From positions 1,655,596 through 1,719,595 of the forward strand of contig JAHQRK010000017.1 of NCBI GenBank assembly GCA_019828595.1: DNA of 64,000 bases, given 5' to 3'. This document shows, piece by piece, positions 36,573 through 49,476 of this stretch (within the stretch, counting starts at the first letter, position 1; each line of letters starts with the position of its first letter). The notes under the pieces are model-generated. The model was not told where the DNA came from, did no database searches, and worked only from the letters and a program-made list of their open reading frames with translations. Source of the DNA: Aphanomyces cochlioides. Taxonomy: Eukaryota; Oomycota; Saprolegniomycetes; Saprolegniales; Verrucalvaceae. Made by a program: the position numbers and the translations under genes.

Positions 36573-37819
36573 TTCCTTTTTCATTTTTTCCTCTCCTACA
36601 CAGAGAGAAACCCTATCTTTTTATATCCTTCCAACTTTTCCTACTTTCAAAAGATAGCATACACTCGAATGGTCCTTCTGACCTACCATCGTCAACATTA
36701 CAAATCTTGCAATATTCCATCCCACATGTTCAATCGATGCGACAGTGTCACTCCAACAAGGTTGATCGCCCAAGACGCAATCCAAGTCAGACCAAGCAGT
36801 ATGGATTTCAGCTGGTTGGCTGCATCGAATGTTGGGATGTTTTCGAGGCCACTCTGTCGATGGCCTCTTCCATTTCGACGAGTCTAGCCTTGACAACACT
36901 TGATAACAACTTGATATTGCAACATAGATTTCTCATCAGAGACCTCAAACGCAACCATACATCGACAACCAATTCAAAACTACCTGAAACAGACTCACTA
37001 CAACAAAACAAAATGGACAATCAACACCATCAGTTCAGGCGACAATGTCACGACGTCAAAACAAATTATACACACAGCACTCTCGTTTGTTCATTTCATC
37101 GTGAAGAGCATGTCTTGTCACTCCGTTTGAGAGCAAATAATGAGTCGTTACCCATATTTGTGTGATGGATATTGCATCATGTTTATTGCAGTATTGATAA
37201 CAATATCGATGTCGAATTGCCCTGAATAGCAGACAGCAAGGTTTGGATTCTGTCAAATGACTTGACCACGGAGTCCACGGTGGCGCGTATGATATGGCGC
37301 GCGACCACGCTGAGCAGATTCTCGACAAGCCATTGGATACACGTGAATCATGATGAGTATACATTGCTGGTGACCCCTAAAAATGTATACACATGCTGAG
37401 CTATAGTCGGTGCAAATGCTACAACTCTTGATGGAGGTGTGTTCACGATGTGGGACGACGGACATGTTTAAACCCGATTCGTGGAAATGGTACCATTCGA
37501 CTACTTCCTGCGTCCGAGATGGACGTTGGTAGAAAGAGCAAGTTGTGTTTTGTTTGTTTGCAAAGAGGACACATGTGCACGTGGTGTGGGGTATTTGGAG
37601 AATGTATCTGGTTCGTTTGATGAAGGATAGAGAGTTTGTGTAAATTGTTGTGAATGGGAAAGTCAGGAAGGTATGAGGTTGTGTTGAGGTGTGTGGAAGA
37701 TTTCGTGCGTGTGTGTGTGTGGTATGGCGAGAGTGATATTGGCTGAAACAGTGGTTTTTTGAAGGTGTGTGAAAGTGTGAAGGGTATTGAGCTGCGTGGG
37801 AAGGGAAATCAGCATGAAA

Positions 37820-37891
37820 TCCTCGTTAGTATAGTGGTCAGTATACCCGCCTGTCACGCGGGTGACCCGGGTTCAATTCCCGGACGGGGAG
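37820..37891 (+). tRNA. tRNA-Asp (anticodon GUC)
   Basis: Intact; GTCAGG upstream and the 1-bp deletion downstream (near 38268). Mirror partner 42812-42883 shares both. Confidence 0.97.
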
Positions 37892-39137
37892 TTCCTTTTT
37901 CATTTTTTCCTCTCCTACACAGAGAGAAACCCTATCTTTTTATATCCTTCCAACTTTTCCTACTTTCAAAAGATAGCATACACTCGAATGGTCCTTCTGA
38001 CCTACCATCGTCAACATTACAAATCTTGCAATATTCCATCCCACATGTTCAATCGATGCGACAGTGTCACTCCAACAAGGTTGATCGCCCAAGACGCAAT
38101 CCAAGTCAGACCAAGCAGTATGGATTTCAGCTGGTTGGCTGCATCGAATGTTGGGATGTTTTCGAGGCCACTCTGTCGATGGCCTCTTCCATTTCGACGA
38201 GTCTAGCCTTGACAACACTTGATAACAACTTGATATTGCAACATAGATTTCTCATCAGAGACCTCAAACCAACCATACATCGACAACCAATTCAAAACTA
38301 CCTGAAACAGACTCACTACAACAAAACAAAATGGACAATCAACACCATCAGTTCAGGCGACAATGTCACGACGTCAAAACAAATTATACACACAGCACTC
38401 TCGTTTGTTCATTTCATCGTGAAGAGCATGTCTTGTCACTCCGTTTGAGAGCAAATAATGAGTCGTTACCCATATTTGTGTGATGGATATTGCATCATGT
38501 TTATTGCAGTATTGATAACAATATCGATGTCGAATTGCCCTGAATAGCAGACAGCAAGGTTTGGATTCTGTCAAATGACTTGACCACGGAGTCCACGGTG
38601 GCGCGTATGATATGGCGCGCGACCACGCTGAGCAGATTCTCGACAAGCCATTGGATACACGTGAATCATGATGAGTATACATTGCTGGTGACCCCTAAAA
38701 ATGTATACACATGCTGAGCTATAGTCGGTGCAAATGCTACAACTCTTGATGGAGGTGTGTTCACGATGTGGGACGACGGACATGTTTAAACCCGATTCGT
38801 GGAAATGGTACCATTCGACTACTTCCTGCGTCCGAGATGGACGTTGGTAGAAAGAGCAAGTTGTGTTTTGTTTGTTTGCAAAGAGGACACATGTGCACGT
38901 GGTGTGGGGTATTTGGAGAATGTATCTGGTTCGTTTGATGAAGGATAGAGAGTTTGTGTAAATTGTTGTGAATGGGAAAGTCAGGAAGGTATGAGGTTGT
39001 GTTGAGGTGTGTGGAAGATTTCGTGCGTGTGTGTGTGTGGTATGGCGAGAGTGATATTGGCTGAAACAGTGGTTTTTTGAAGGTGTGTGAAAGTGTGAAG
39101 GGTATTGAGCTGCGTGGGAAGGGAAATCAGCATGAAA

Positions 39138-39209
39138 TCCTCGTTAGTATAGTGGTCAGTATACCCGCCTGTCACGCGGGTGACCCGGGTTCAATTCCCG
39201 GACGGGGAG
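39138..39209 (+). tRNA. tRNA-Asp (anticodon GUC)
   Basis: Last + strand gene before the inversion. GTCAGG upstream, 1-bp deletion near 39587 and an ACACGATT variant near 40110 downstream; none of these is in the mirror partner 41494-41565. Confidence 0.97.
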
Positions 39210-40285
39210 TTCCTTTTTCATTTTTTCCTCTCCTACACAGAGAGAAACCCTATCTTTTTATATCCTTCCAACTTTTCCTACTTTCAAAAGATAGCATACA
39301 CTCGAATGGTCCTTCTGACCTACCATCGTCAACATTACAAATCTTGCAATATTCCATCCCACATGTTCAATCGATGCGACAGTGTCACTCCAACAAGGTT
39401 GATCGCCCAAGACGCAATCCAAGTCAGACCAAGCAGTATGGATTTCAGCTGGTTGGCTGCATCGAATGTTGGGATGTTTTCGAGGCCACTCTGTCGATGG
39501 CCTCTTCCATTTCGACGAGTCTAGCCTTGACAACACTTGATAACAACTTGATATTGCAACATAGATTTCTCATCAGAGACCTCAAACCAACCATACATCG
39601 ACAACCAATTCAAAACTACCTGAAACAGACTCACTACAACAAAACAAAATGGACAATCAACACCATCAGTTCAGGCGACAATGTCACGACGTCAAAACAA
39701 ATTATACACACAGCACTCTCGTTTGTTCATTTCATCGTGAAGAGCATGTCTTGTCACTCCGTTTGAGAGCAAATAATGAGTCGTTACCCATATTTGTGTG
39801 ATGGATATTGCATCATGTTTATTGCAGTATTGATAACAATATCGATGTCGAATTGCCCTGAATAGCAGACAGCAAGGTTTGGATTCTGTCAAATGACTTG
39901 ACCACGGAGTCCACGGTGGCGCGTATGATATGGCGCGCGACCACGCTGAGCAGATTCTCGACAAGCCATTGGATACACGTGAATCATGATGAGTATACAT
40001 TGCTGGTGACCCCTAAAAATGTATACACATGCTGAGCTATAGTCGGTGCAAATGCTACAACTCTTGATGGAGGTGTGTTCACGATGTGGGACGACGGACA
40101 TGTTTAAACACGATTCGTGGAAATGGTACCATTCGACTACTTCCTGCGTCCGAGATGGACGTTGGTAGAAAGAGCAAGTTGTGTTTTGTTTGTTTGCAAA
40201 GAGGACACATGTGCACGTGGTGTGGGGTATTTGGAGAATGTATCTGGTTCGTTTGATGAAGGATAGAGAGTTTGTGTAAATTGTT

Positions 40286-40417
40286 TCACACTTCCACACA
40301 CCTTCAAAAAACCACTGTTTCAGCCAATATCACTCTCGCCATACCACACACACACACGCACGAAATCTTCCACACACCTCAACACAACCTCATACCTTCC
40401 TGACTTTCCCATTCACA
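40286..40417. other. Inversion junction and unpaired centre of the palindrome
   Basis: A + strand unit runs normally to TGTAAATTGTT and then switches to reverse-complement unit sequence TTCACACTTCCACACACC, with at most 1 bp of overlap (a shared T at 40285) at the switch. The 132 nt up to 40417 exist only in minus-unit orientation and so form the loop of the palindrome. The first inverted unit is partial, starting just 5' of where its tRNA would be. Two substitutions (one in the CACACTT tract, one ACAC to ACGC near 40428) distinguish it from other units. Confidence 0.9.
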
Positions 40418-41493
40418 ACAATTTACGCAAACTCTCTATCCTTCATCAAACGAACCAGATACATTCTCCAAATACCCCACACCACGTGCACATGTGTCCT
40501 CTTTGCAAACAAACAAAACACAACTTGCTCTTTCTACCAACGTCCATCTCGGACGCAGGAAGTAGTCGAATGGTACCATTTCCACGAATCGGGTTTAAAC
40601 ATGTCCGTCGTCCCACATCGTGAACACACCTCCATCAAGAGTTGTAGCATTTGCACCGACTATAGCTCAGCATGTGTATACATTTTTAGGGGTCACCAGC
40701 AATGTATACTCATCATGATTCACGTGTATCCAATGGCTTGTCGAGAATCTGCTCAGCGTGGTCGCGCGCCATATCATACGCGCCACCGTGGACTCCGTGG
40801 TCAAGTCATTTGACAGAATCCAAACCTTGCTGTCTGCTATTCAGGGCAATTCGACATCGATATTGTTATCAATACTGCAATAAACATGATGCAATATCCA
40901 TCACACAAATATGGGTAACGACTCATTATTTGCTCTCAAACGGAGTGACAAGACATGCTCTTCACGATGAAATGAACAAACGAGAGTGCTGTGTGTATAA
41001 TTTGTTTTGACGTCGTGACATTGTCGCCTGAACTGATGGTGTTGATTGTCCATTTTGTTTTGTTGTAGTGAGTCTGTTTCAGGTAGTTTTGAATTGGTTG
41101 TCGATGTATGGTTGCGTTTGAGGTCTCTGATGAGAAATCTATGTTGCAATATCAAGTTGTTATCAAGTGTTGTCAAGGCTAGACTCGTCGAAATGGAAGA
41201 GGCCATCGACAGAGTGGCCTCGAAAACATCCCAACATTCGATGCAGCCAACCAGCTGAAATCCATACTGCTTGGTCTGACTTGGATTGCGTCTTGGGCGA
41301 TCAACCTTGTTGGAGTGACACTGTCGCATCGATTGAACATGTGGGATGGAATATTGCAAGATTTGTAATGTTGACGATGGTAGGTCAGAAGGACCATTCG
41401 AGTGTATGCTATCTTTTGAAAGTAGGAAAAGTTGGAAGGATATAAAAAGATAGGGTTTCTCTCTGTGTAGGAGAGGAAAAAATGAAAAAGGAA

Positions 41494-41565
41494 CTCCCCG
41501 TCCGGGAATTGAACCCGGGTCACCCGCGTGACAGGCGGGTATACTGACCACTATACTAACGAGGA
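41494..41565 (-). tRNA. tRNA-Asp (anticodon GUC)
   Basis: First minus-strand gene after the inversion, convergent with 39138-39209 and 2.3 kb from it. Same 72-nt sequence as the + copies. Confidence 0.97.
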
Positions 41566-42758
41566 TTTCATGCTGATTTCCCTTCCCACGCAGCTCAATA
41601 CCCTTCACACTTTCACACACCTTCAAAAAACCACTGTTTCAGCCAATATCACTCTCGCCATACCACACACACACACGCACGAAATCTTCCACACACCTCA
41701 ACACAACCTCATACCTTCCTTACTTTCCCATTCACAACAATTTACACAAACTCTCTATCCTTCATCAAACGAACCAGATACATTCTCCAAATACCCCACA
41801 CCACGTGCACATGTGTCCTCTTTGCAAACAAACAAAACACAACTTGCTCTTTCTACCAACGTCCATCTCGGACGCAGGAAGTAGTCGAATGGTACCATTT
41901 CCACGAATCGGGTTTAAACATGTCCGTCGTCCCACATCGTGAACACACCTCCATCAAGAGTTGTAGCATTTGCACCGACTATAGCTCAGCATGTGTATAC
42001 ATTTTTAGGGGTCACCAGCAATGTATACTCATCATGATTCACGTGTATCCAATGGCTTGTCGAGAATCTGCTCAGCGTGGTCGCGCGCCATATCATACGC
42101 GCCACCGTGGACTCCGTGGTCAAGTCATTTGACAGAATCCAAACCTTGCTGTCTGCTATTCAGGGCAATTCGACATCGATATTGTTATCAATACTGCAAT
42201 AAACATGATGCAATATCCATCACACAAATATGGGTAACGACTCATTATTTGCTCTCAAACGGAGTGACAAGACATGCTCTTCACGATGAAATGAACAAAC
42301 GAGAGTGCTGTGTGTATAATTTGTTTTGACGTCGTGACATTGTCGCCTGAACTGATGGTGTTGATTGTCCATTTTGTTTTGTTGTAGTGAGTCTGTTTCA
42401 GGTAGTTTTGAATTGGTTGTCGATGTATGGTTGGTTTGAGGTCTCTGATGAGAAATCTATGTTGCAATATCAAGTTGTTATCAAGTGTTGTCAAGGCTAG
42501 ACTCGTCGAAATGGAAGAGGCCATCGACAGAGTGGCCTCGAAAACATCCCAACATTCGATGCAGCCAACCAGCTGAAATCCATACTGCTTGGTCTGACTT
42601 GGATTGCGTCTTGGGCGATCAACCTTGTTGGAGTGACACTGTCGCATCGATTGAACATGTGGGATGGAATATTGCAAGATTTGTAATGTTGACGATGGTA
42701 GGTCAGAAGGACCATTCGAGTGTATGCTATCTTTTGAAAGTAGGAAAAGTTGGAAGGA

Positions 42759-42767
42759 TATAAAAAG
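42759..42767 (+). promoter_or_regulatory. TATA-like box facing back through the tRNA gene (representative)
   Basis: TATAAAAAG lies about 45 bp beyond the tRNA 3' end and points toward the tRNA on the opposite strand; it recurs in every unit. It could start an antisense Pol II transcript across the tRNA gene, but an A/T-rich coincidence is equally possible. Confidence 0.25.
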
Positions 42768-42811
42768 ATAGGGTTTCTCTCTGTGTAGGAGAGGAAAAAA
42801 TGAAAAAGGAA

Positions 42812-42883
42812 CTCCCCGTCCGGGAATTGAACCCGGGTCACCCGCGTGACAGGCGGGTATACTGACCACTATACTAACGAGGA
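42812..42883 (-). tRNA. tRNA-Asp (anticodon GUC)
   Basis: Intact; 1-bp deletion (GGTTGGTTTG) in its downstream spacer near 42434, GTCAGG type upstream. Confidence 0.97.
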
Positions 42884-44129
42884 TTTCATGCTGATTTCCC
42901 TTCCCACGCAGCTCAATACCCTTCACACTTTCACACACCTTCAAAAAACCACTGTTTCAGCCAATATCACTCTCGCCATACCACACACACACACGCACGA
43001 AATCTTCCACACACCTCAACACAACCTCATACCTTCCTGACTTTCCCATTCACAACAATTTACACAAACTCTCTATCCTTCATCAAACGAACCAGATACA
43101 TTCTCCAAATACCCCACACCACGTGCACATGTGTCCTCTTTGCAAACAAACAAAACACAACTTGCTCTTTCTACCAACGTCCATCTCGGACGCAGGAAGT
43201 AGTCGAATGGTACCATTTCCACGAATCGGGTTTAAACATGTCCGTCGTCCCACATCGTGAACACACCTCCATCAAGAGTTGTAGCATTTGCACCGACTAT
43301 AGCTCAGCATGTGTATACGTTTTTAGGGGTCACCAGCAATGTATACTCATCATGATTCACGTGTATCCAATGGCTTGTCGAGAATCTGCTCAGCGTGGTC
43401 GCGCGCCATATCATACGCGCCACCGTGGACTCCGTGGTCAAGTCATTTGACAGAATCCAAACCTTGCTGTCTGCTATTCAGGCAATTCGACATCGATATT
43501 GTTATCAATACTGCAATAAACATGATGCAATATCCATCACACAAATATGGGTAACGACTCATTATTTGCTCTCAAACGGAGTGACAAGACATGCTCTTCA
43601 CGATGAAATGAACAAACGAGAGTGCTGTGTGTATAATTTGTTTTGACGTCGTGACATTGTCGCCTGAACTGATGGTGTTGATTGTCCATTTTGTTTTGTT
43701 GTAGTGAGTCTGTTTCAGGTAGTTTTGAATTGGTTGTCGATGTATGGTTGCGTTTGAGGTCTCTGATGAGAAATCTATGTTGCAATATCAAGTTGTTATC
43801 AAGTGTTGTCAAGGCTAGACTCGTCGAAATGGAAGAGGCCATCGACAGAGTGGCCTCGAAAACATCCCAACATTCGATGCAGCCAACCAGCTGAAATCCA
43901 TACTGCTTGGTCTGACTTGGATTGCGTCTTGGGCGATCAACCTTGTTGGAGTGACACTGTCGCATCGATTGAACATGTGGGATGGAATATTGCAAGATTT
44001 GTAATGTTGACGATGGTAGGTCAGAAGGACCATTCGAGTGTATGCTATCTTTTGAAAGTAGGAAAAGTTGGAAGGATATAAAAAGATAGGGTTTCTCTCT
44101 GTGTAGGAGAGGAAAAAATGAAAAAGGAA

Positions 44130-44201
44130 CTCCCCGTCCGGGAATTGAACCCGGGTCACCCGCGTGACAGGCGGGTATACTGACCACTATACTAACGAGG
44201 A
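44130..44201 (-). tRNA. tRNA-Asp (anticodon GUC)
   Basis: Intact; downstream spacer carries TATACGTTTTT (43315) and a private 1-bp G deletion near 43482, neither present in the mirror spacer. Confidence 0.97.
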
Positions 44202-45447
44202 TTTCATGCTGATTTCCCTTCCCACGCAGCTCAATACCCTTCACACTTTCACACACCTTCAAAAAACCACTGTTTCAGCCAATATCACTCTCGCCATACC
44301 ACACACACACACGCACGAAATCTTCCACACACCTCAACACAACCTCATACCTTCCTTACTTTCCCATTCACAACAATTTACACAAACTCTCTATCCTTCA
44401 TCAAACGAACCAGATACATTCTCCAAATACCCCACACCACGTGCACATGTGTCCTCTTTGCAAACAAACAAAACACAACTTGCTCTTTCTACCAACGTCC
44501 ATCTCGGACGCAGGAAGTAGTCGAATGGTACCATTTCCACGAATCGGGTTTAAACATGTCCGTCGTCCCACATCGTGAACACACCTCCATCAAGAGTTGT
44601 AGCATTTGCACCGACTATAGCTCAGCATGTGTATACATTTTTAGGGGTCACCAGCAATGTATACTCATCATGATTCACGTGTATCCAATGGCTTGTCGAG
44701 AATCTGCTCAGCGTGGTCGCGCGCCATATCATACGCGCCACCGTGGACTCCGTGGTCAAGTCATTTGACAGAATCCAAACCTTGCTGTCTGCTATTCAGG
44801 GCAATTCGACATCGATATTGTTATCAATACTGCAATAAACATGATGCAATATCCATCACACAAATATGGGTAACGACTCATTATTTGCTCTCAAACGGAG
44901 TGACAAGACATGCTCTTCACGATGAAATGAACAAACGAGAGTGCTGTGTGTATAATTTGTTTTGACGTCGTGACATTGTCGCCTGAACTGATGGTGTTGA
45001 TTGTCCATTTTGTTTTGTTGTAGTGAGTCTGTTTCAGGTAGTTTTGAATTGGTTGTCGATGTATGGTTGGTTTGAGGTCTCTGATGAGAAATCTATGTTG
45101 CAATATCAAGTTGTTATCAAGTGTTGTCAAGGCTAGACTCGTCGAAATGGAAGAGGCCATCGACAGAGTGGCCTCGAAAACATCCCAACATTCGATGCAG
45201 CCAACCAGCTGAAATCCATACTGCTTGGTCTGACTTGGATTGCGTCTTGGGCGATCAACCTTGTTGGAGTGACACTGTCGCATCGATTGAACATGTGGGA
45301 TGGAATATTGCAAGATTTGTAATGTTGACGATGGTAGGTCAGAAGGACCATTCGAGTGTATGCTATCTTTTGAAAGTAGGAAAAGTTGGAAGGATATAAA
45401 AAGATAGGGTTTCTCTCTGTGTAGGAGAGGAAAAAATGAAAAAGGAA

Positions 45448-45519
45448 CTCCCCGTCCGGGAATTGAACCCGGGTCACCCGCGTGACAGGCGGGTATACTG
45501 ACCACTATACTAACGAGGA
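45448..45519 (-). tRNA. tRNA-Asp (anticodon GUC)
   Basis: Intact; 1-bp deletion near 45070 downstream, GTCAGG and TATACG variants upstream, matching its mirror partner. Confidence 0.97.
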
Positions 45520-46766
45520 TTTCATGCTGATTTCCCTTCCCACGCAGCTCAATACCCTTCACACTTTCACACACCTTCAAAAAACCACTGTTTCAGCCAA
45601 TATCACTCTCGCCATACCACACACACACACGCACGAAATCTTCCACACACCTCAACACAACCTCATACCTTCCTGACTTTCCCATTCACAACAATTTACA
45701 CAAACTCTCTATCCTTCATCAAACGAACCAGATACATTCTCCAAATACCCCACACCACGTGCACATGTGTCCTCTTTGCAAACAAACAAAACACAACTTG
45801 CTCTTTCTACCAACGTCCATCTCGGACGCAGGAAGTAGTCGAATGGTACCATTTCCACGAATCGGGTTTAAACATGTCCGTCGTCCCACATCGTGAACAC
45901 ACCTCCATCAAGAGTTGTAGCATTTGCACCGACTATAGCTCAGCATGTGTATACGTTTTTAGGGGTCACCAGCAATGTATACTCATCATGATTCACGTGT
46001 ATCCAATGGCTTGTCGAGAATCTGCTCAGCGTGGTCGCGCGCCATATCATACGCGCCACCGTGGACTCCGTGGTCAAGTCATTTGACAGAATCCAAACCT
46101 TGCTGTCTGCTATTCAGGGCAATTCGACATCGATATTGTTATCAATACTGCAATAAACATGATGCAATATCCATCACACAAATATGGGTAACGACTCATT
46201 ATTTGCTCTCAAACGGAGTGACAAGACATGCTCTTCACGATGAAATGAACAAACGAGAGTGCTGTGTGTATAATTTGTTTTGACGTCGTGACATTGTCGC
46301 CTGAACTGATGGTGTTGATTGTCCATTTTGTTTTGTTGTAGTGAGTCTGTTTCAGGTAGTTTTGAATTGGTTGTCGATGTATGGTTGCGTTTGAGGTCTC
46401 TGATGAGAAATCTATGTTGCAATATCAAGTTGTTATCAAGTGTTGTCAAGGCTAGACTCGTCGAAATGGAAGAGGCCATCGACAGAGTGGCCTCGAAAAC
46501 ATCCCAACATTCGATGCAGCCAACCAGCTGAAATCCATACTGCTTGGTCTGACTTGGATTGCGTCTTGGGCGATCAACCTTGTTGGAGTGACACTGTCGC
46601 ATCGATTGAACATGTGGGATGGAATATTGCAAGATTTGTAATGTTGACGATGGTAGGTCAGAAGGACCATTCGAGTGTATGCTATCTTTTGAAAGTAGGA
46701 AAAGTTGGAAGGATATAAAAAGATAGGGTTTCTCTCTGTGTAGGAGAGGAAAAAATGAAAAAGGAA

Positions 46767-46838
46767 CTCCCCGTCCGGGAATTGAACCCGGGTCACCCGC
46801 GTGACAGGCGGGTATACTGACCACTATACTAACGAGGA
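46767..46838 (-). tRNA. tRNA-Asp (anticodon GUC)
   Basis: Intact; common spacer type upstream. Confidence 0.97.
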
Positions 46839-47083
46839 TTTCATGCTGATTTCCCTTCCCACGCAGCTCAATACCCTTCACACTTTCACACACCTTCAAA
46901 AAACCACTGTTTCAGCCAATATCACTCTCGCCATACCACACACACACACGCACGAAATCTTCCACACACCTCAACACAACCTCATACCTTCCTTACTTTC
47001 CCATTCACAACAATTTACACAAACTCTCTATCCTTCATCAAACGAACCAGATACATTCTCCAAATACCCCACACCACGTGCAC

Positions 47084-47850
47084 ATGTGTCCTCTTTGCAA
47101 ACAAACAAAACACAACTTGCTCTTTCTACCAACGTCCATCTCGGACGCAGGAAGTAGTCGAATGGTACCATTTCCACGAATCGGGTTTAAACATGTCCGT
47201 CGTCCCACATCGTGAACACACCTCCATCAAGAGTTGTAGCATTTGCACCGACTATAGCTCAGCATGTGTATACATTTTTAGGGGTCACCAGCAATGTATA
47301 CTCATCATGATTCACGTGTATCCAATGGCTTGTCGAGAATCTGCTCAGCGTGGTCGCGCGCCATATCATACGCGCCACCGTGGACTCCGTGGTCAAGTCA
47401 TTTGACAGAATCCAAACCTTGCTGTCTGCTATTCAGGGCAATTCGACATCGATATTGTTATCAATACTGCAATAAACATGATGCAATATCCATCACACAA
47501 ATATGGGTAACGACTCATTATTTGCTCTCAAACGGAGTGACAAGACATGCTCTTCACGATGAAATGAACAAACGAGAGTGCTGTGTGTATAATTTGTTTT
47601 GACGTCGTGACATTGTCGCCTGAACTGATGGTGTTGATTGTCCATTTTGTTTTGTTGTAGTGAGTCTGTTTCAGGTAGTTTTGAATTGGTTGTCGATGTA
47701 TGGTTGCGTTTGAGGTCTCTGATGAGAAATCTATGTTGCAATATCAAGTTGTTATCAAGTGTTGTCAAGGCTAGACTCGTCGAAATGGAAGAGGCCATCG
47801 ACAGAGTGGCCTCGAAAACATCCCAACATTCGATGCAGCCAACCAGCTGA
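47084..47850 (+). other. Candidate decayed or intron-containing gene antisense to the tRNA (one representative unit)
   Basis: Reading opposite to the tRNA, an ATG at 47084 begins MCPLCKQTKH after a long pyrimidine/CA-rich leader. A +1 shift is then needed to read EVVEWYHFHES, SIKSCSICTDYS and on to a UGA at 47403-47405. The same frame continues after the stop as QNPNLAVCYSGQFDID up to HKYG. A candidate intron 47507-47660 (GTAACG to TTGTTGTAG, with CTGAT upstream of a T-rich tract) would join HKYG in phase to ESVSGSFELVVDVW, ending at a TGA at 47848-47850. Third codon positions look biased in these stretches. I do not recognise a family; the frameshift and stop make decay or chance frames possible. 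Equivalent segments exist in every unit. Confidence 0.22.
47507..47660 (+). other. Candidate 154-nt intron in the antisense segment
   Basis: GT...AG borders, TTTTGTTTTGTTGTAG acceptor and a CTGAT branch-like motif. Removal joins two open stretches in phase. Only sequence evidence; no transcript data. Confidence 0.2.
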
Positions 47851-48085
47851 AATCCATACTGCTTGGTCTGACTTGGATTGCGTCTTGGGCGATCAACCTT
47901 GTTGGAGTGACACTGTCGCATCGATTGAACATGTGGGATGGAATATTGCAAGATTTGTAATGTTGACGATGGTAGGTCAGAAGGACCATTCGAGTGTATG
48001 CTATCTTTTGAAAGTAGGAAAAGTTGGAAGGATATAAAAAGATAGGGTTTCTCTCTGTGTAGGAGAGGAAAAAATGAAAAAGGAA

Positions 48086-48157
48086 CTCCCCGTCCGGGAA
48101 TTGAACCCGGGTCACCCGCGTGACAGGCGGGTATACTGACCACTATACTAACGAGGA
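48086..48157 (-). tRNA. tRNA-Asp (anticodon GUC)
   Basis: Intact; common spacer type on both sides. Confidence 0.97.
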
Positions 48158-49404
48158 TTTCATGCTGATTTCCCTTCCCACGCAGCTCAATACCCTTCAC
48201 ACTTTCACACACCTTCAAAAAACCACTGTTTCAGCCAATATCACTCTCGCCATACCACACACACACACGCACGAAATCTTCCACACACCTCAACACAACC
48301 TCATACCTTCCTTACTTTCCCATTCACAACAATTTACACAAACTCTCTATCCTTCATCAAACGAACCAGATACATTCTCCAAATACCCCACACCACGTGC
48401 ACATGTGTCCTCTTTGCAAACAAACAAAACACAACTTGCTCTTTCTACCAACGTCCATCTCGGACGCAGGAAGTAGTCGAATGGTACCATTTCCACGAAT
48501 CGGGTTTAAACATGTCCGTCGTCCCACATCGTGAACACACCTCCATCAAGAGTTGTAGCATTTGCACCGACTATAGCTCAGCATGTGTATACATTTTTAG
48601 GGGTCACCAGCAATGTATACTCATCATGATTCACGTGTATCCAATGGCTTGTCGAGAATCTGCTCAGCGTGGTCGCGCGCCATATCATACGCGCCACCGT
48701 GGACTCCGTGGTCAAGTCATTTGACAGAATCCAAACCTTGCTGTCTGCTATTCAGGGCAATTCGACATCGATATTGTTATCAATACTGCAATAAACATGA
48801 TGCAATATCCATCACACAAATATGGGTAACGACTCATTATTTGCTCTCAAACGGAGTGACAAGACATGCTCTTCACGATGAAATGAACAAACGAGAGTGC
48901 TGTGTGTATAATTTGTTTTGACGTCGTGACATTGTCGCCTGAACTGATGGTGTTGATTGTCCATTTTGTTTTGTTGTAGTGAGTCTGTTTCAGGTAGTTT
49001 TGAATTGGTTGTCGATGTATGGTTGCGTTTGAGGTCTCTGATGAGAAATCTATGTTGCAATATCAAGTTGTTATCAAGTGTTGTCAAGGCTAGACTCGTC
49101 GAAATGGAAGAGGCCATCGACAGAGTGGCCTCGAAAACATCCCAACATTCGATGCAGCCAACCAGCTGAAATCCATACTGCTTGGTCTGACTTGGATTGC
49201 GTCTTGGGCGATCAACCTTGTTGGAGTGACACTGTCGCATCGATTGAACATGTGGGATGGAATATTGCAAGATTTGTAATGTTGACGATGGTAGGTCAGA
49301 AGGACCATTCGAGTGTATGCTATCTTTTGAAAGTAGGAAAAGTTGGAAGGATATAAAAAGATAGGGTTTCTCTCTGTGTAGGAGAGGAAAAAATGAAAAA
49401 GGAA

Positions 49405-49476
49405 CTCCCCGTCCGGGAATTGAACCCGGGTCACCCGCGTGACAGGCGGGTATACTGACCACTATACTAACGAGGA
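49405..49476 (-). tRNA. tRNA-Asp (anticodon GUC)
   Basis: Intact; common spacer type on both sides. Confidence 0.97.

Larger units (their letters stand above)
149..40285 (+). repeat. Tandem tRNA-Asp array, left half (units in + orientation)
   Basis: Head-to-tail units of 1,319 bp (1,318 where a 1-bp deletion occurs), each with one tRNA-Asp gene plus about 1.25 kb of spacer. The period is seen directly from the spacing of the tRNA genes (for example 18036, 19355, 20674, 21993). Units are almost identical. Recurrent spacer variants are GTAAGG versus GTCAGG about 155 bp upstream of the tRNA, AAACGCAACC versus a 1-bp shorter form about 375 bp downstream of it, and a T/C change in the AAAATGTATAC site. 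There is no poly(A) tail or target duplication around units, so they arose by tandem duplication and unequal exchange and not as SINE insertions. Two retrotransposon copies interrupt it before 15,428. Confidence 0.97.
16703..40285 (+). repeat. Left arm of a giant inverted repeat
   Basis: Paired features on the two halves add up to nearly the same coordinate sum: 80703 near the centre, 80702 from about 44 kb to 58 kb, and 80699 at the right edge. For example tRNA 39138-39209 pairs with 41494-41565. The axis is therefore near 40,351. The arm is truncated here only by the reach of the window on the right; it may extend into the retrotransposon-bearing region. Confidence 0.9.

Noticed and set aside
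16703..40285. Inverted arms as a purely identical fold-back read artefact
   Set aside because: Arms differ by several recurrent variants shared among runs of units, which a simple copied read would not give; misassembly in a broader sense is still possible and is kept as an alternative in the findings.
47403..47405. In-frame UGA as a recoded codon (Trp or Sec) in the antisense frame
   Set aside because: The retrotransposon frames and other features give no sign of a variant code, no SECIS-like element was noticed, and intron removal or decay explains it more simply.
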